Source: Planctomycetota bacterium
GTDB lineage: Bacteria; Planctomycetota; Phycisphaerae; Tepidisphaerales; Tepidisphaeraceae
Assembly (NCBI GenBank): GCA_039182125.1
Contig: JBCDCH010000025.1
Span: forward strand, 1 to 54,401
Direction: 5' to 3'
DNA length: 54,401 bases
The translations under genes were made by a program, and so were the position numbers. The notes under the pieces were generated by a model. That model worked only from the letters and a program-made list of their open reading frames with translations. It did no database searches and was not told where the DNA came from. Of this stretch, positions 17,656 through 25,934 are shown piece by piece; within the stretch, counting starts at the first letter, position 1; each line of letters opens with the position of its first letter.

Positions 17656-17908
17656 CGCCCGATCGTAGCCGCCAGACCAACGCGATGACTGACACGACGC
17701 ACAGCGTCTTCCACGCCAGCAGCCACCACGGCCGATACCACGCACCGGTCCGCGTTTCGACAATGTCACTCACGCCAAAGGCAATCAGTACCGCCGCGAC
17801 ACCCCACAGCCGCCAACGCCAAACGACAATCAGCGCCACCGCGAACCACAGCCCGGCTTCGGCGAGATTGAGCCGGACGAACCAGGGATCAATGGCAGCA
17901 AGCATCAC
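17645..17908 (-). CDS. Small membrane protein, three predicted helices
   Basis: 87 residues, not recognised. Hydrophobic stretches near residues 15-30 (AEAGLWFAVALIVVW), 33-48 (LWGVAAVLIAFGVSDI) and 60-80 (WWLLAWKTLCVVSVIALVW), with a DIVETRTGAW loop between helices 2 and 3. It overlaps the genes on both sides by a few bases, so it is part of one transcript with the zinc-ribbon genes upstream and the VOC-like gene downstream. The DIVETRTGAWY motif recalls small conserved planctomycete/cyanobacterial membrane proteins, but I cannot name a family. Confidence 0.65.
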   Translation of the reverse strand: MMLAAIDPWFVRLNLAEAGLWFAVALIVVWRWRLWGVAAVLIAFGVSDIVETRTGAWYRPWWLLAWKTLCVVSVIALVWRLRSGDGQ

Positions 17909-18807
17909 GGCAACGCCTTACCGTCGGCCGACCAAAGGAAACTGAACGTGCGGCGGGCCTGCAGCGGGAGGAACAAGGTCAGCACGGCCCGAGCGATCGG
18001 GCGGGCGAGCCAGACCGTGACCGCGAGCGCCGCCCATGCGATCGCCATGTAAGCCATCGCCCAGCGTGTCATCCACGGCGCGGTGAGGCGCATGTTCTCG
18101 ACGCTCCAAACGATGCCCATGAACAAGCCCACCGATATGAGCGTCACGACCGCCCCCACTGCCCACGGCCACACCCGACGCCGATGCCCCAGTGCGATCG
18201 TCAGCACCGAACCGGGCACGACCGAGCCGAGCACGAAAATGGTGATCATGAACGTAAGAAACATCGGCGCATCGTTTCCGATCCGGTCGCGATGGCCCGG
18301 CAAGCCCGGCGGGATCATCGTGTAAGTCGTGGGCGGCATCATCTGGTTGGCCACGTCGATCTCGACGCCGTCGATGAGCGTAACGTTCATGCCGTTGCCG
18401 GTGGCGTCGACGCGCCACTCCCGGGTGACGAGCCGGCCGTCGCGGGTCATCTGGCCGTAGCTGCAAAAGCCCTCGTGGTGCGCGACGAGCATGCCGAACT
18501 GAGCCGCCCCGCAAGCGAGGACGAAACCGATCACCCCAAGCACCCAGACCGAGAGCAGCAGGATACCGAACCGCCGCAACCACGGCCGCGTCGCACTCAC
18601 AACCTGCCCAGCCGGGTGATGTCGCCCGCACTCGGGGCAGCGGCAAAGCAACAGGTCGAGCCGTTCGTCACGCCACACGCGCTGGGCGTGGAGGTTGAAC
18701 CCACACTCGTTACAGAACAAGTCCGTCTCGACTTGGGCCACGGTGGGCTGTTCGTCTCTTAAATCCACGCTTCGCTCTGCGAGGCCTCGATCCGGTAAAG
18801 CAGCCAT
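17905..18807 (-). CDS. Zinc-ribbon membrane protein
   Basis: 300 residues from ATG 18807 (GGAG seven bases before it); a GTG at 18768, overlapping the upstream stop, is the alternative. An N-terminal zinc ribbon (CNECGFNLH ... CRCPECGRH) faces the cytoplasm. Hydrophobic segments follow: FGILLLSVWVLGVIGFVLA, MFLTFMITIFVLGSVV, WAVGAVVTLISVGLFMGIVW and AYMAIAWAALAVTVWLA. Between helices 1 and 2 there is a loop of about 80 residues. Such zinc-ribbon plus membrane-domain proteins are abundant in planctomycetes and of unknown role. The 49-base overlap with the preceding gene, if real, implies tight coupling. Confidence 0.7.
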   Translation of the reverse strand: MAALPDRGLAERSVDLRDEQPTVAQVETDLFCNECGFNLHAQRVWRDERLDLLLCRCPECGRHHPAGQVVSATRPWLRRFGILLLSVWVLGVIGFVLACGAAQFGMLVAHHEGFCSYGQMTRDGRLVTREWRVDATGNGMNVTLIDGVEIDVANQMMPPTTYTMIPPGLPGHRDRIGNDAPMFLTFMITIFVLGSVVPGSVLTIALGHRRRVWPWAVGAVVTLISVGLFMGIVWSVENMRLTAPWMTRWAMAYMAIAWAALAVTVWLARPIARAVLTLFLPLQARRTFSFLWSADGKALP

Positions 18808-19664
18808 TGACGGGCTCCGTGGAGTATGACGATGCCGAGGACGCACATCGCGGCGTCGGCCATCGGCATTCTGAACACCGCGAGGAACGCCCCGAAGGTC
18901 AACACCGCCCCGCCGAGCGTCGACACCATTGCGCCGTTGAGTTCGTCCAGCGGAGCGCCGGCGATCCCCGCCAATGCCGAGGGCAGAAGCGCCACGCCGC
19001 AGAGTTTCAGGATCGTCGTGGGAATGGCGTTGGGAAAGTCGAAACCGGCCAGGGCCGCGATGCCGAAGCACGCGGCCACCGTCGTCGCAAGGTTCGTAAG
19101 GATGTCGGTGAAGCCGGGAACGATGCAGTGGGCCCCGACCTCGAACCCTTTGTCGTCCGGCAACCACATGTGACGCACGAACGTGCAGACCACGCCCAAC
19201 GCGATCATCGCGATCGGCAGATACGTCATTCGCCAAACGGGCTCGGGCTTGGCGAAGGGGTCCTCGTCCTCGCCGAGCTTGGCCCGGGTGGGCGCGACGC
19301 CAAGCTTGCGTTGCAGGTCGTCGGTCGGCGCGGCCATCGGGGCGTCGGCGGTCGGACCGACCTTGCGCCCGACGCGCAGGTCGTAGCCACACGTCACGCA
19401 CAACACCGCACCCGCCGCAAGACCCGCGCCGCAAGACGGGCACACCGACGCTGCCGCAGGGGTGGCCTCCGGTTGGAACTCGTCCTCGGCGAAGCCGTAC
19501 AGATCATCACCGTCCTCGTCGGCAAACGCCTCCGGCTCGGCGGGGATGCGCATGACATGCGAACAGGTACACTTGGCCTTCTTCCCCGCCCGCTCCGCAG
19601 CCCACGGCCAACGCTTCCCACACGCCCCACACGCGAACTCGCCCTGCTGCTTCGCCGTTGCCAT
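18759..19664 (-). CDS. Zinc-ribbon membrane protein with two Cys motifs
   Basis: 301 residues from ATG 19664. Two treble-clef/ribbon-like motifs: CGACGKRWPW...CTCSH near the start and CPSCGAGLAAGAVLCVTCGY near residues 75-95, joined by an acidic linker. Four or so hydrophobic segments follow (YLPIAMIALGVVCTFV, LATTVAACFGIAALAGF, ILKLCGVALLPSALAGI, GGAVLTFGAFLAVF). It is a membrane protein with a cytoplasmic zinc-binding head, function unknown. It diverges from the gene at 19809 and leads the four-gene overlapping set ending in the VOC-like gene. Confidence 0.72.
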   Translation of the reverse strand: MATAKQQGEFACGACGKRWPWAAERAGKKAKCTCSHVMRIPAEPEAFADEDGDDLYGFAEDEFQPEATPAAASVCPSCGAGLAAGAVLCVTCGYDLRVGRKVGPTADAPMAAPTDDLQRKLGVAPTRAKLGEDEDPFAKPEPVWRMTYLPIAMIALGVVCTFVRHMWLPDDKGFEVGAHCIVPGFTDILTNLATTVAACFGIAALAGFDFPNAIPTTILKLCGVALLPSALAGIAGAPLDELNGAMVSTLGGAVLTFGAFLAVFRMPMADAAMCVLGIVILHGARQWLLYRIEASQSEAWI

Positions 19665-19808
19665 GGCGTGATTGTCGGGAGTCGAAGCCGTTGTCGCAAG
19701 CATGACAGGCGGCAGGTCTGCCGCCGGCTGTTGGCTCGGAGGTGACTTGTCGCAGGGCTTCTGAGTCTGCGAGGCCAGGTTGGTGCATGATTTGAGTACG
19801 ATGCGGCG

Positions 19809-20618
19809 GTGTCGATCGATGTCCTCTCGTACCACCCACACCGTCCACGTCGGGTGTTGAGTTGGGTTGCTCGACATCGACGCACGCTGGTGTTGCTCAC
19901 GCTCGTCGGCGTTGTCGGCTGGGCGGTGTGGCGCTATCACGAACCAGTGGGCCAGTGGTTCGCGTGGCAGCGAGCGATGCGGGCATGCATGGCGTTCGAG
20001 ATGCCGGAGGATGAGCACGCAGCGTCGCCGATGCCCGATGCGTTGCAGCGGCTCTCGGAACTCGATGGGCGCCTCGAGTGGGTGCGTCCCATCACGCGAA
20101 ACAAAACCCAGTTTGCAAACGACATCATCTTTTTAGGGACACTCCAACGCCCGGACGGCCAGAGGCGCCTGATGATTGTCGGCGGACGGTCGGTCAATGG
20201 TTACAACCCACTTACGCAGTTGCGGGTGCTGGCTTTGCCTGAGCCGAGTCTTTCCGGCAGTGAGCGGCAAGAGTGGTGGTCAATTGGTCGAATGTATAGC
20301 GGCATTTACATTCCCGCACGATTTCGACTGGCAAGCGTTGATCATGAGGATCCGACATCACTCCTGCTGCCATTGGATGTGCATGCGGGGCTTCGCATGA
20401 ATGGTGAGGGCGAAGTCACGAGGGTTGAAGAGCCTGACGGAGGCGTGTTGATACGAATGTCGTTGCAAGACGATGACACGGTCACCTTCGAGATCGTGCC
20501 CAACACTCAATGGGGACGAGGACCGGAAGAACTGCAACGCCCGACCCGGCGTGCCGCCCCGACAGTCGACTGGCGACAGCGACGCGAGGCGGAGCGGAAG
20601 AGACACGCTCTCTACTGA
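19809..20618 (+). CDS. Membrane-anchored protein of unknown function
   Basis: 269 residues from a GTG at 19809 with no clear ribosome site. A basic N-terminus (HPHRPRRVLSWVARHRR) precedes one membrane helix (LVLLTLVGVVGWAVW); the rest would lie outside the cytoplasm. It has a hydrophilic mixed alpha/beta composition, with segments such as NDIIFLGTLQRPDGQRRLMI and SVDHEDPTSLLLPLD, and a basic tail. I do not recognise it. It is convergent with thrS, with a large imperfect hairpin between. Confidence 0.6.
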   Translation: MSIDVLSYHPHRPRRVLSWVARHRRTLVLLTLVGVVGWAVWRYHEPVGQWFAWQRAMRACMAFEMPEDEHAASPMPDALQRLSELDGRLEWVRPITRNKTQFANDIIFLGTLQRPDGQRRLMIVGGRSVNGYNPLTQLRVLALPEPSLSGSERQEWWSIGRMYSGIYIPARFRLASVDHEDPTSLLLPLDVHAGLRMNGEGEVTRVEEPDGGVLIRMSLQDDDTVTFEIVPNTQWGRGPEELQRPTRRAAPTVDWRQRREAERKRHALY

Positions 20619-20633
20619 GGCTACGCGCGGCGA

Positions 20634-20704
20634 CCCGTTGAGCTGCGACCGGAGAGAGCTTTGGGCGTTCGGAGGAAAGCTCCCGTCGGTCGCCGCCCAA
20701 CGGG
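20634..20704. repeat. Large imperfect hairpin between convergent genes
   Basis: Nested complementary blocks run from CCCGTTG (20634-20640) to CAACGGG (20698-20704), with GCGACCG/CGGTCGC and GAGCTTT/AAAGCTC pairing inside. It lies between the stop codons of the membrane-protein gene and thrS and probably serves as a two-way terminator or a REP-like element. It differs from the GCGTTGCGGAGCAACGC family. Confidence 0.7.
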
Positions 20705-22723
20705 CTATTGCGCCGGCTGCAACACACGCTCGGCTACTTCCGCACGCAAACGCTCGACTGCTTCGGCGGGCGTCAGGCTCCCGGCGTCGCCGGCGGTGCG
20801 GTGTCTCAGGCTGACCGTTCCGTCGGCCTGTTCTTTCTCGCCGACGATGAGCATGTACGGGACCTTCGCCATGGTGGCGGTGCGGATCTTGGCGCCGATC
20901 TTTTCGTTGCCCTTGTTGGCGCTGGCGCGCAGGCCGGCGTCCTTGAGCTTGGCCGTGACTTCGTCGGCGTAGTCGTTGAACTTTTCGCTGATGGGCAGGA
21001 CCATCGCTTGGGTCGGGGCGAGCCAGGTGGGGAACGCGCCGGCGAAGTGTTCGATGAGCACGCCGACGAACCGCTCCATCGAGCCGAAGGGGGCGCGGTG
21101 GAGCATGACGGGTCTGTGGGTGGCGTTGTCGGCACCGACGTAAGTCAGGCCGAAGCGTTCGGGGAGTTGGTAATCGACCTGCACGGTTCCAAGCTGCCAC
21201 TCGCGGCCCAAGGCATCCTTGATGACGAAGTCGATCTTCGGCCCGTAGAACGCGGCCTCTCCGGGCTCGGAGGCGTAGTCGACGCCGAGGGTTTCGGCCG
21301 CGTCGATGCAAGCCTTCTCCGCCCGATCCCATTGCGCAGGGTCACCGACGTACTTGCTCGAGTCGGGGTCGCGCAAACCCACCCGCACACGGCACTCGGT
21401 CATACCCAACGTGCCGAGCACAACCTTCACCAGTTCGAGACAGCCCTGTATCTCCGCGGCGACCTGATCTTCGGTGCAGAAAATGTGGGCATCGTCCTGG
21501 GTGAAGCCACGCACGCGGGTCATGCCGCCGAGCTCGCCGGACTGCTCCCAGCGGTAAACGGTACCGAACTCGGCGATGCGGACCGGCAGGTCGCGATAGC
21601 TATGGGCGTCCGAGGCGTAGATGCGCACGTGATGCGGGCAGTTCATCGGCTTGAGCAGGTAACCGTCGATCTCGCCCTTCTCCAGCATCCCGGCCAGGTC
21701 CGCACACGATTTGCCCTCGGCCCCGAGCCGCTTGATCGTGTCGTAGTCGATCAGCGGCGGGAACTGGCTGTCGGCGTAGTACGGGTAATGGCCGGAAGTA
21801 CGGTAGAGGTCGAGCTTACCGATGTGCGGAGTGACGACCTGCTGGTAGCCCTGGCGGGTGAGGTGTTCGCTGATGAAGTTCTGTAACTCCTGGCGAACGA
21901 CCGCGCCATTGGGCTTCCAGAGCACCAAGCCTTGGCCGGACTGCTCGTCGATGGTGTATAGCCCTAGCTGGGGGCCGAGGACGCGGTGGTCGCGCTTCTT
22001 CGCCTCAGCGAGTTTTTCCAAGTGCTCGGCCAGTTCCTTCTTGTCGAAGAACGCGGTTCCGTAGATGCGGGTGAGTTGCTCGCGGTTGGCATCGCCTCGC
22101 CAGTACGCGCCGGCGATGCTCATGAGTTTGAAGGCGCCGATCCGGCCGGTGTCGGGTAAATGTGGGCCACGGCACAGATCGGTGAACTCGCCCTGACGGT
22201 ACAGCGACACCGTCGCCTCGCCCTGGGCCGCGAGTTCGTCGATCAACTCTTTCTTGAACCGCTGATTCTCCGCGGCCAAAGCGGTATTGGCGGCGTCGGG
22301 CGTGACGTCCTCGCGGGTGAACGCCAGCTTCTCCTTGACGATCTTCTTCATCTCCTTCTCGACCTTCGACAAGTCATCGGCGGAAATGGCTTCGGGGAGT
22401 TCGACATCGTAATAGAAGCCGTTGTCGATGACCGGGCCGATGGTGTACTGGACGTCGTTGCCGTAGATGCGCCGTAGGGCCTGGGCCAGGACGTGGGCGG
22501 TTGAGTGGCGCATGACGAACAGGCCCTCGGGGTCGCGGGAGGTGAAGAGCCGAACCTCGTGCGTGCCGGTAAGCGGAAACGAGAGGTCGACCTGCTTGCC
22601 GTCGACCTCGGCGGCGAGTGCGGCGCGCGCCAGGCCTGGGCCGATGGTTTCGGCAAGGGTCATGACGGTCGCCCCCTCGGGCAGTTGTTTCTCGGATCCG
22701 TCCGGCAGCTTCGCGGTGGGCAT
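20705..22723 (-). CDS. thrS: Threonyl-tRNA synthetase
   Basis: 672 residues, normal for the bacterial enzyme, which charges tRNA-Thr and edits misacylated serine. Order: TGS domain (about 1-62), editing domain with the HxxxH pair H73/H77 in MRHSTAHVL and LCRGPHLPDTG, then the class II core with MNCPHH (zinc cysteine), VYRWEQSGELGGMTRVRGFTQDDAH cut across motif 2, and motif 3 MLHRAPFGSMERF. The anticodon-binding domain closes it (PTWLAPTQAMVLPI, SANKGNEKIGAKIR). ATG 22723 gives the expected N-terminus. No T-box or leader is apparent. The neighbours are not functionally linked. Confidence 0.95.
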   Translation of the reverse strand: MPTAKLPDGSEKQLPEGATVMTLAETIGPGLARAALAAEVDGKQVDLSFPLTGTHEVRLFTSRDPEGLFVMRHSTAHVLAQALRRIYGNDVQYTIGPVIDNGFYYDVELPEAISADDLSKVEKEMKKIVKEKLAFTREDVTPDAANTALAAENQRFKKELIDELAAQGEATVSLYRQGEFTDLCRGPHLPDTGRIGAFKLMSIAGAYWRGDANREQLTRIYGTAFFDKKELAEHLEKLAEAKKRDHRVLGPQLGLYTIDEQSGQGLVLWKPNGAVVRQELQNFISEHLTRQGYQQVVTPHIGKLDLYRTSGHYPYYADSQFPPLIDYDTIKRLGAEGKSCADLAGMLEKGEIDGYLLKPMNCPHHVRIYASDAHSYRDLPVRIAEFGTVYRWEQSGELGGMTRVRGFTQDDAHIFCTEDQVAAEIQGCLELVKVVLGTLGMTECRVRVGLRDPDSSKYVGDPAQWDRAEKACIDAAETLGVDYASEPGEAAFYGPKIDFVIKDALGREWQLGTVQVDYQLPERFGLTYVGADNATHRPVMLHRAPFGSMERFVGVLIEHFAGAFPTWLAPTQAMVLPISEKFNDYADEVTAKLKDAGLRASANKGNEKIGAKIRTATMAKVPYMLIVGEKEQADGTVSLRHRTAGDAGSLTPAEAVERLRAEVAERVLQPAQ

Positions 22724-23053
22724 GGGGCCATCGTTGCACCGAGATCGGCCCAAGCAAGCAGCCGCCGGCGTCAACCAACGAACCTCAGCCCGGCCCGCGT
22801 CCTGAACCTGCGTCGCCCAGCCCGTGCGACAACCCGTCACACGAGGGTGCGACAAATACGACCCCAAGGTGGCTTTATCGCGCCATCAGGTCGAAAAATC
22901 AAACGTCGCCACCAACGGAAGCAGCGGCAACCCAGCCGTCCGAACGCTGTGTTAGCAAAGGACGAAACCGGTCGCCGGCCTATGGCAAGTCGCGTATCGG
23001 TTTCCTACCTTGGCGGCGACCAGTCGCACCCCCAACCCCTCACAGACAGAACC
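22724..23053. other. Divergent intergenic region between thrS and the DUF4914 gene
   Basis: 330 bases without a gene. Both promoters should lie here. The only structure I noted is a direct repeat GTGCGACAA at 22824-22832 and 22847-22855, 23 bases apart (about two helical turns), which could be paired sites for a regulator. No riboswitch-like fold was recognised. Confidence 0.45.
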
Positions 23054-24946
23054 ATGTCCGTCCCACAGATCCCCGGTCTTTCTCTCTCGCAGTCCGCCGA
23101 AGCCGTCCTCAACGAGGCCAAATCGGTGACCTTCGCCAGTAGCCCCGAGGAACTAGTCCAGCTCGCGGTCCCCGACGACCAGGTCGACCCGGCAGGCTAC
23201 TTCACCGTCGGTTACGACGTGAATGGCAAGTTCACCCCCGAGCTGAAGGTCTGTCGCGTCCGCAACGGCATCTCGGCCAACTACCTCGAGCCGTACATGC
23301 GGCGTCGCGATGCCCAGTGCATGGTCATCGCCGACGAACGCGCGACCGACAAGCCGACGTACGAGGGCCGCTTCGGTAAGTCGTTTGAAGATCTGCGGCA
23401 GGAAACGTTCGCCTGGCTCAAGAGCCAGGACCTGGCCTGCTTCTTCTTCGACGTCGGGCAGCTCGGCGAGACGATGCCCGCCCTGGCGATCTGTCCGGCC
23501 AACGCCGGCTTCTTCGCGCTGGGCCTCTCGCTGCTCCAAGGCATCGTGCCCATCGAGGAAATGAAGCGCCGCGCCGACACGTACCACCACACCGCGATCA
23601 TCTACATCGCCCCGCCGTTCCGGCACACGCACTTCGAGGGCAAACAGGTCGTGGTCCACAACCGACGCGAAGGGCTCCACGAGCTCTTCAGCTACAATCT
23701 CTACCCCGGCCCGTCCGCGAAGAAGGGCGTCTACGGCATGCTCCTCACCCTCGGTGAGAAGCAGGAGTGGACCACCGCCCACTGCTCGACCGTGCAGGTC
23801 ACCACGCCCTATGACAACACCGTCACGATCATGCACGAAGGTGCGTCCGGCGGCGGCAAGAGCGAGATGATCGAGCGCATGCACCGCGAGCCCGACGGCC
23901 GGCTGCACCTGGGCACCAACACCGTCACCGGCGACGAACGCTACCTCACTCTGCCGCGGGGTTGTGACCTCGGACCGGTCACCGACGACATGGCCCTTTG
24001 TCACCCCGACCTTCAGGACAAGGACGCCAAGCTCAAGAAGCTCACCCTCACCGACGCCGAGGCCGCCTGGTTCCTGCGGGTCAACCACATCGACCACTAC
24101 GGCACCGACCCGAACCTCGAGGGCATGACGATCAACACCAAGGCACCGATGCTCTTCTTGAACATCGATGCGATGCCGGGCTCGACGGCGTTGATCTGGG
24201 AGCACATCCAGGACGAGCCGGGCGTGCCCTGCCCCAACCCGCGCGTGGTATTCCCCCGCAAGCACTACCCCGACATCGTCAACGAACCGGTGACGGTGGA
24301 CATCCGCAGCTTCGGGGTGCGTTGTCCGCCATGCACGCGGAAGTTGCCGACGTACGGGATCATGGGCCTGTTCCATGTCCTGCCGCCGGCGCTGGCCTGG
24401 CTCTGGCGGCTCGTCGCGCCCCGCGGCCACGGCAACCCGTCGATCGTCGACGAGGGCGGCATGACCAGCGAGGGCGTGGGCTCCTACTGGCCCTTCGCCA
24501 CCGGCCGACGCGTCGACCAGGCCAACATCCTGCTCAACCAGATCAACGACACGCAGGACACGATGTTCATCCTCACGCCCAACCAGCACATCGGTTGCTG
24601 GAAGACCGGCTTCGCGCCGCAATGGGTCACCCGCGAGTACCTCGCCCGTCGGGGCGCCACTCCGTTCGACCCGGGTAAACTCGTCGACAGCCGCTGCCCC
24701 CTTCTGGGCCGCTCGCTCAAGACACTGCAGGTCGAAGGCCAGACCATCGGCAGGTGGTTCATGCAGGTCGAAACCCAGCCCGAAGTCGGCGAAGAAGCCT
24801 ACGACATCGGCGCGAAGATGCTCACCGACTTCTTCCACCAGCAGATCGACAAGTTCGTCCACGACGACCTCGACGCGATGGGCCGGAAGATCATCGAAGC
24901 GTGCAAGGACGGCGCGACGGTGAGCGATTACGACGGGATGATGTGA
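23054..24946 (+). CDS. DUF4914 family protein with PEPCK-like P-loop
   Basis: 630 residues. The whole sequence matches my memory of DUF4914 proteins: LEPYMRRRDAQCMVIADE, FRHTHFEGKQVVVHNRREG, LFSYNLYPGPSAKKGVYG, RSFGVRCPPCT and LAWLWRLVAPRGHGNPSIVD. Residues 261-270 are HEGASGGGKS, a P-loop of the kind found in PEP carboxykinases and HPr kinases, and the following text (LGTNTVTGDERYL) is also PEPCK-like. A nucleotide-dependent phosphotransferase or carboxykinase-type activity is likely, but the substrate is unknown. ATG 23054 has no strong ribosome site. It stands alone between divergent thrS and a convergent ECF module. Confidence 0.8.
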   Translation: MSVPQIPGLSLSQSAEAVLNEAKSVTFASSPEELVQLAVPDDQVDPAGYFTVGYDVNGKFTPELKVCRVRNGISANYLEPYMRRRDAQCMVIADERATDKPTYEGRFGKSFEDLRQETFAWLKSQDLACFFFDVGQLGETMPALAICPANAGFFALGLSLLQGIVPIEEMKRRADTYHHTAIIYIAPPFRHTHFEGKQVVVHNRREGLHELFSYNLYPGPSAKKGVYGMLLTLGEKQEWTTAHCSTVQVTTPYDNTVTIMHEGASGGGKSEMIERMHREPDGRLHLGTNTVTGDERYLTLPRGCDLGPVTDDMALCHPDLQDKDAKLKKLTLTDAEAAWFLRVNHIDHYGTDPNLEGMTINTKAPMLFLNIDAMPGSTALIWEHIQDEPGVPCPNPRVVFPRKHYPDIVNEPVTVDIRSFGVRCPPCTRKLPTYGIMGLFHVLPPALAWLWRLVAPRGHGNPSIVDEGGMTSEGVGSYWPFATGRRVDQANILLNQINDTQDTMFILTPNQHIGCWKTGFAPQWVTREYLARRGATPFDPGKLVDSRCPLLGRSLKTLQVEGQTIGRWFMQVETQPEVGEEAYDIGAKMLTDFFHQQIDKFVHDDLDAMGRKIIEACKDGATVSDYDGMM

Positions 24947-24956
24947 TCGACATCGG

Positions 24957-25028
24957 ACCGCATTGCGGGGCAACGCCGCTTGGCGCGTCATTGGTGTGCG
25001 ATGCGCGGCGGCATTCCTCCGCAGAGTT
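24957..25028. repeat. Dispersed palindromic repeat, copy 3 (degenerate)
   Basis: Left arm at 24957-24980 (ACCGCATTGCGGGGCAACGC core) and a decayed inverted right arm at about 25005-25028. It lies just after the DUF4914 stop codon. Confidence 0.55.
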
Positions 25029-25037
25029 TCACAGGGA

Positions 25038-25262
25038 TCAACGGTCCGACGCTTCGATTTGGGCAAACTGATCCATGGCTTCATCCAGGACTTCGGTTTG
25101 CGGCTTGGACCGCCGGCAGGTGCCGCAAATCATGCGGTGTAGCCGCTCGGCGAGCGCTTCGACGCGATCGGACTCGCCGTAGTGCTGGCGAAGCCGAATC
25201 TCATCGGCGTCCTCGCAGCGGAGGGTCAGGACCAACAGAAGATGTCGAATGGATCGTCGCAA
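25038..25262 (-). CDS. Small HxxxCxxC protein, probable zinc-binding anti-sigma factor
   Basis: About 74 residues from a TTG at 25262 (a TTG at 25322 would add 20). Key text: LTLRCEDADEIRLRQHYGES followed by LAERLHRMICGTCRRS, which holds the HxxxCxxC zinc-binding (ZAS-like) motif together with an upstream Cys. Small proteins like this sit directly after TIGR02943-type ECF sigma factors and are thought to bind them. The gene begins 66 bases (or 6 with the longer start) after the sigma-factor stop codon. Role inferred from motif and position. Confidence 0.65.
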   Translation of the reverse strand: MRRSIRHLLLVLTLRCEDADEIRLRQHYGESDRVEALAERLHRMICGTCRRSKPQTEVLDEAMDQFAQIEASDR

Positions 25263-25328
25263 GGGAGGGGATCTTTCTCTACCCAAAAGGTCGTAAGAGC
25301 CTAGCAAAACTTTCAGCGTCAAACGAAA

Positions 25329-25934
25329 TCATTTCCTGCCACTCCGCATCAAAGGACCAAGGTCCGCCCGCAGCCGCAGCCGGGCGCGATGCACCAGCGT
25401 CCAGAGATTGGCTTTGGAGATACCGAGCGTCTCGCACACCTCCGGCGTCGGCAGGCGGTCGATCTCGCGCAGAACCATCGCTTGCCGCATGAGCGTGGGC
25501 ATCTTGTCGAGGCATTGATTGAACTTCTCCCAGAACTCGGCCCGCTCCAGTGCGGCGGCGGGCGGGACGTTCCACCGCTTGGCCGCGACGGCGTACACCT
25601 CGTCACGGATCGTCGTCGCCTGGTCGGCGATGATCTGCGAGTACTCGTCGGCCACCCGGCGGGTCCGCACGGTCTTGCGGAGCAGATCCACGATGCGCCG
25701 CCGCAGGAGCGTCAGCAGAAACGCCCGCTCGACCTCGGCCTTCTCACCTTTGCTGACCGCGACCGCGGCGGAGAGCAACGCGTCCTGAACGACATCCTCG
25801 GCTGCCTCCTCGGAACCGAGCCGTCGACGTGCGAACGTTTTGAGTGTCGCTCCGTGTTTCTCGAACCACGACGCGACGAGCGCGGATTGTTCGTTGCTCA
25901 GTCGTGCATCGGGCCCCATCGATTCATCGAGCAT
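25329..25934 (-). CDS. ECF-type RNA polymerase sigma factor
   Basis: 201 residues from ATG 25934. Region 2 (ASWFEKHGATLKTFARRRLG, EAAEDVVQDALLSA) binds the -10 element and core; region 4 (LPTPEVCETLGISKANLWTLVHRARLRLRADL) binds the -35. The NLWTLVHRARLRLR ending resembles the TIGR02943 family. An HxxxCxxC protein follows and is the likely anti-sigma factor. The start is not certain; a second ATG at 25919 is in frame. Target genes are unknown. Confidence 0.85.
   Translation of the reverse strand: MLDESMGPDARLSNEQSALVASWFEKHGATLKTFARRRLGSEEAAEDVVQDALLSAAVAVSKGEKAEVERAFLLTLLRRRIVDLLRKTVRTRRVADEYSQIIADQATTIRDEVYAVAAKRWNVPPAAALERAEFWEKFNQCLDKMPTLMRQAMVLREIDRLPTPEVCETLGISKANLWTLVHRARLRLRADLGPLMRSGRK

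Noticed and set aside
22724-23053. T-box or other leader riboswitch upstream of thrS
   Set aside because: No T-box sequence (UGGN bulge context), specifier loop or terminator/antiterminator pair was found.
23054-24946. Calling the DUF4914 gene a true PEP carboxykinase
   Set aside because: The P-loop is PEPCK-like, but the length, the rest of the sequence and the family match DUF4914; the substrate residues of PEPCK could not be shown.
23153-25084. 643-codon minus-strand frame opposite the DUF4914 gene
   Set aside because: Shadow of the conserved plus-strand gene; no recognisable domain.
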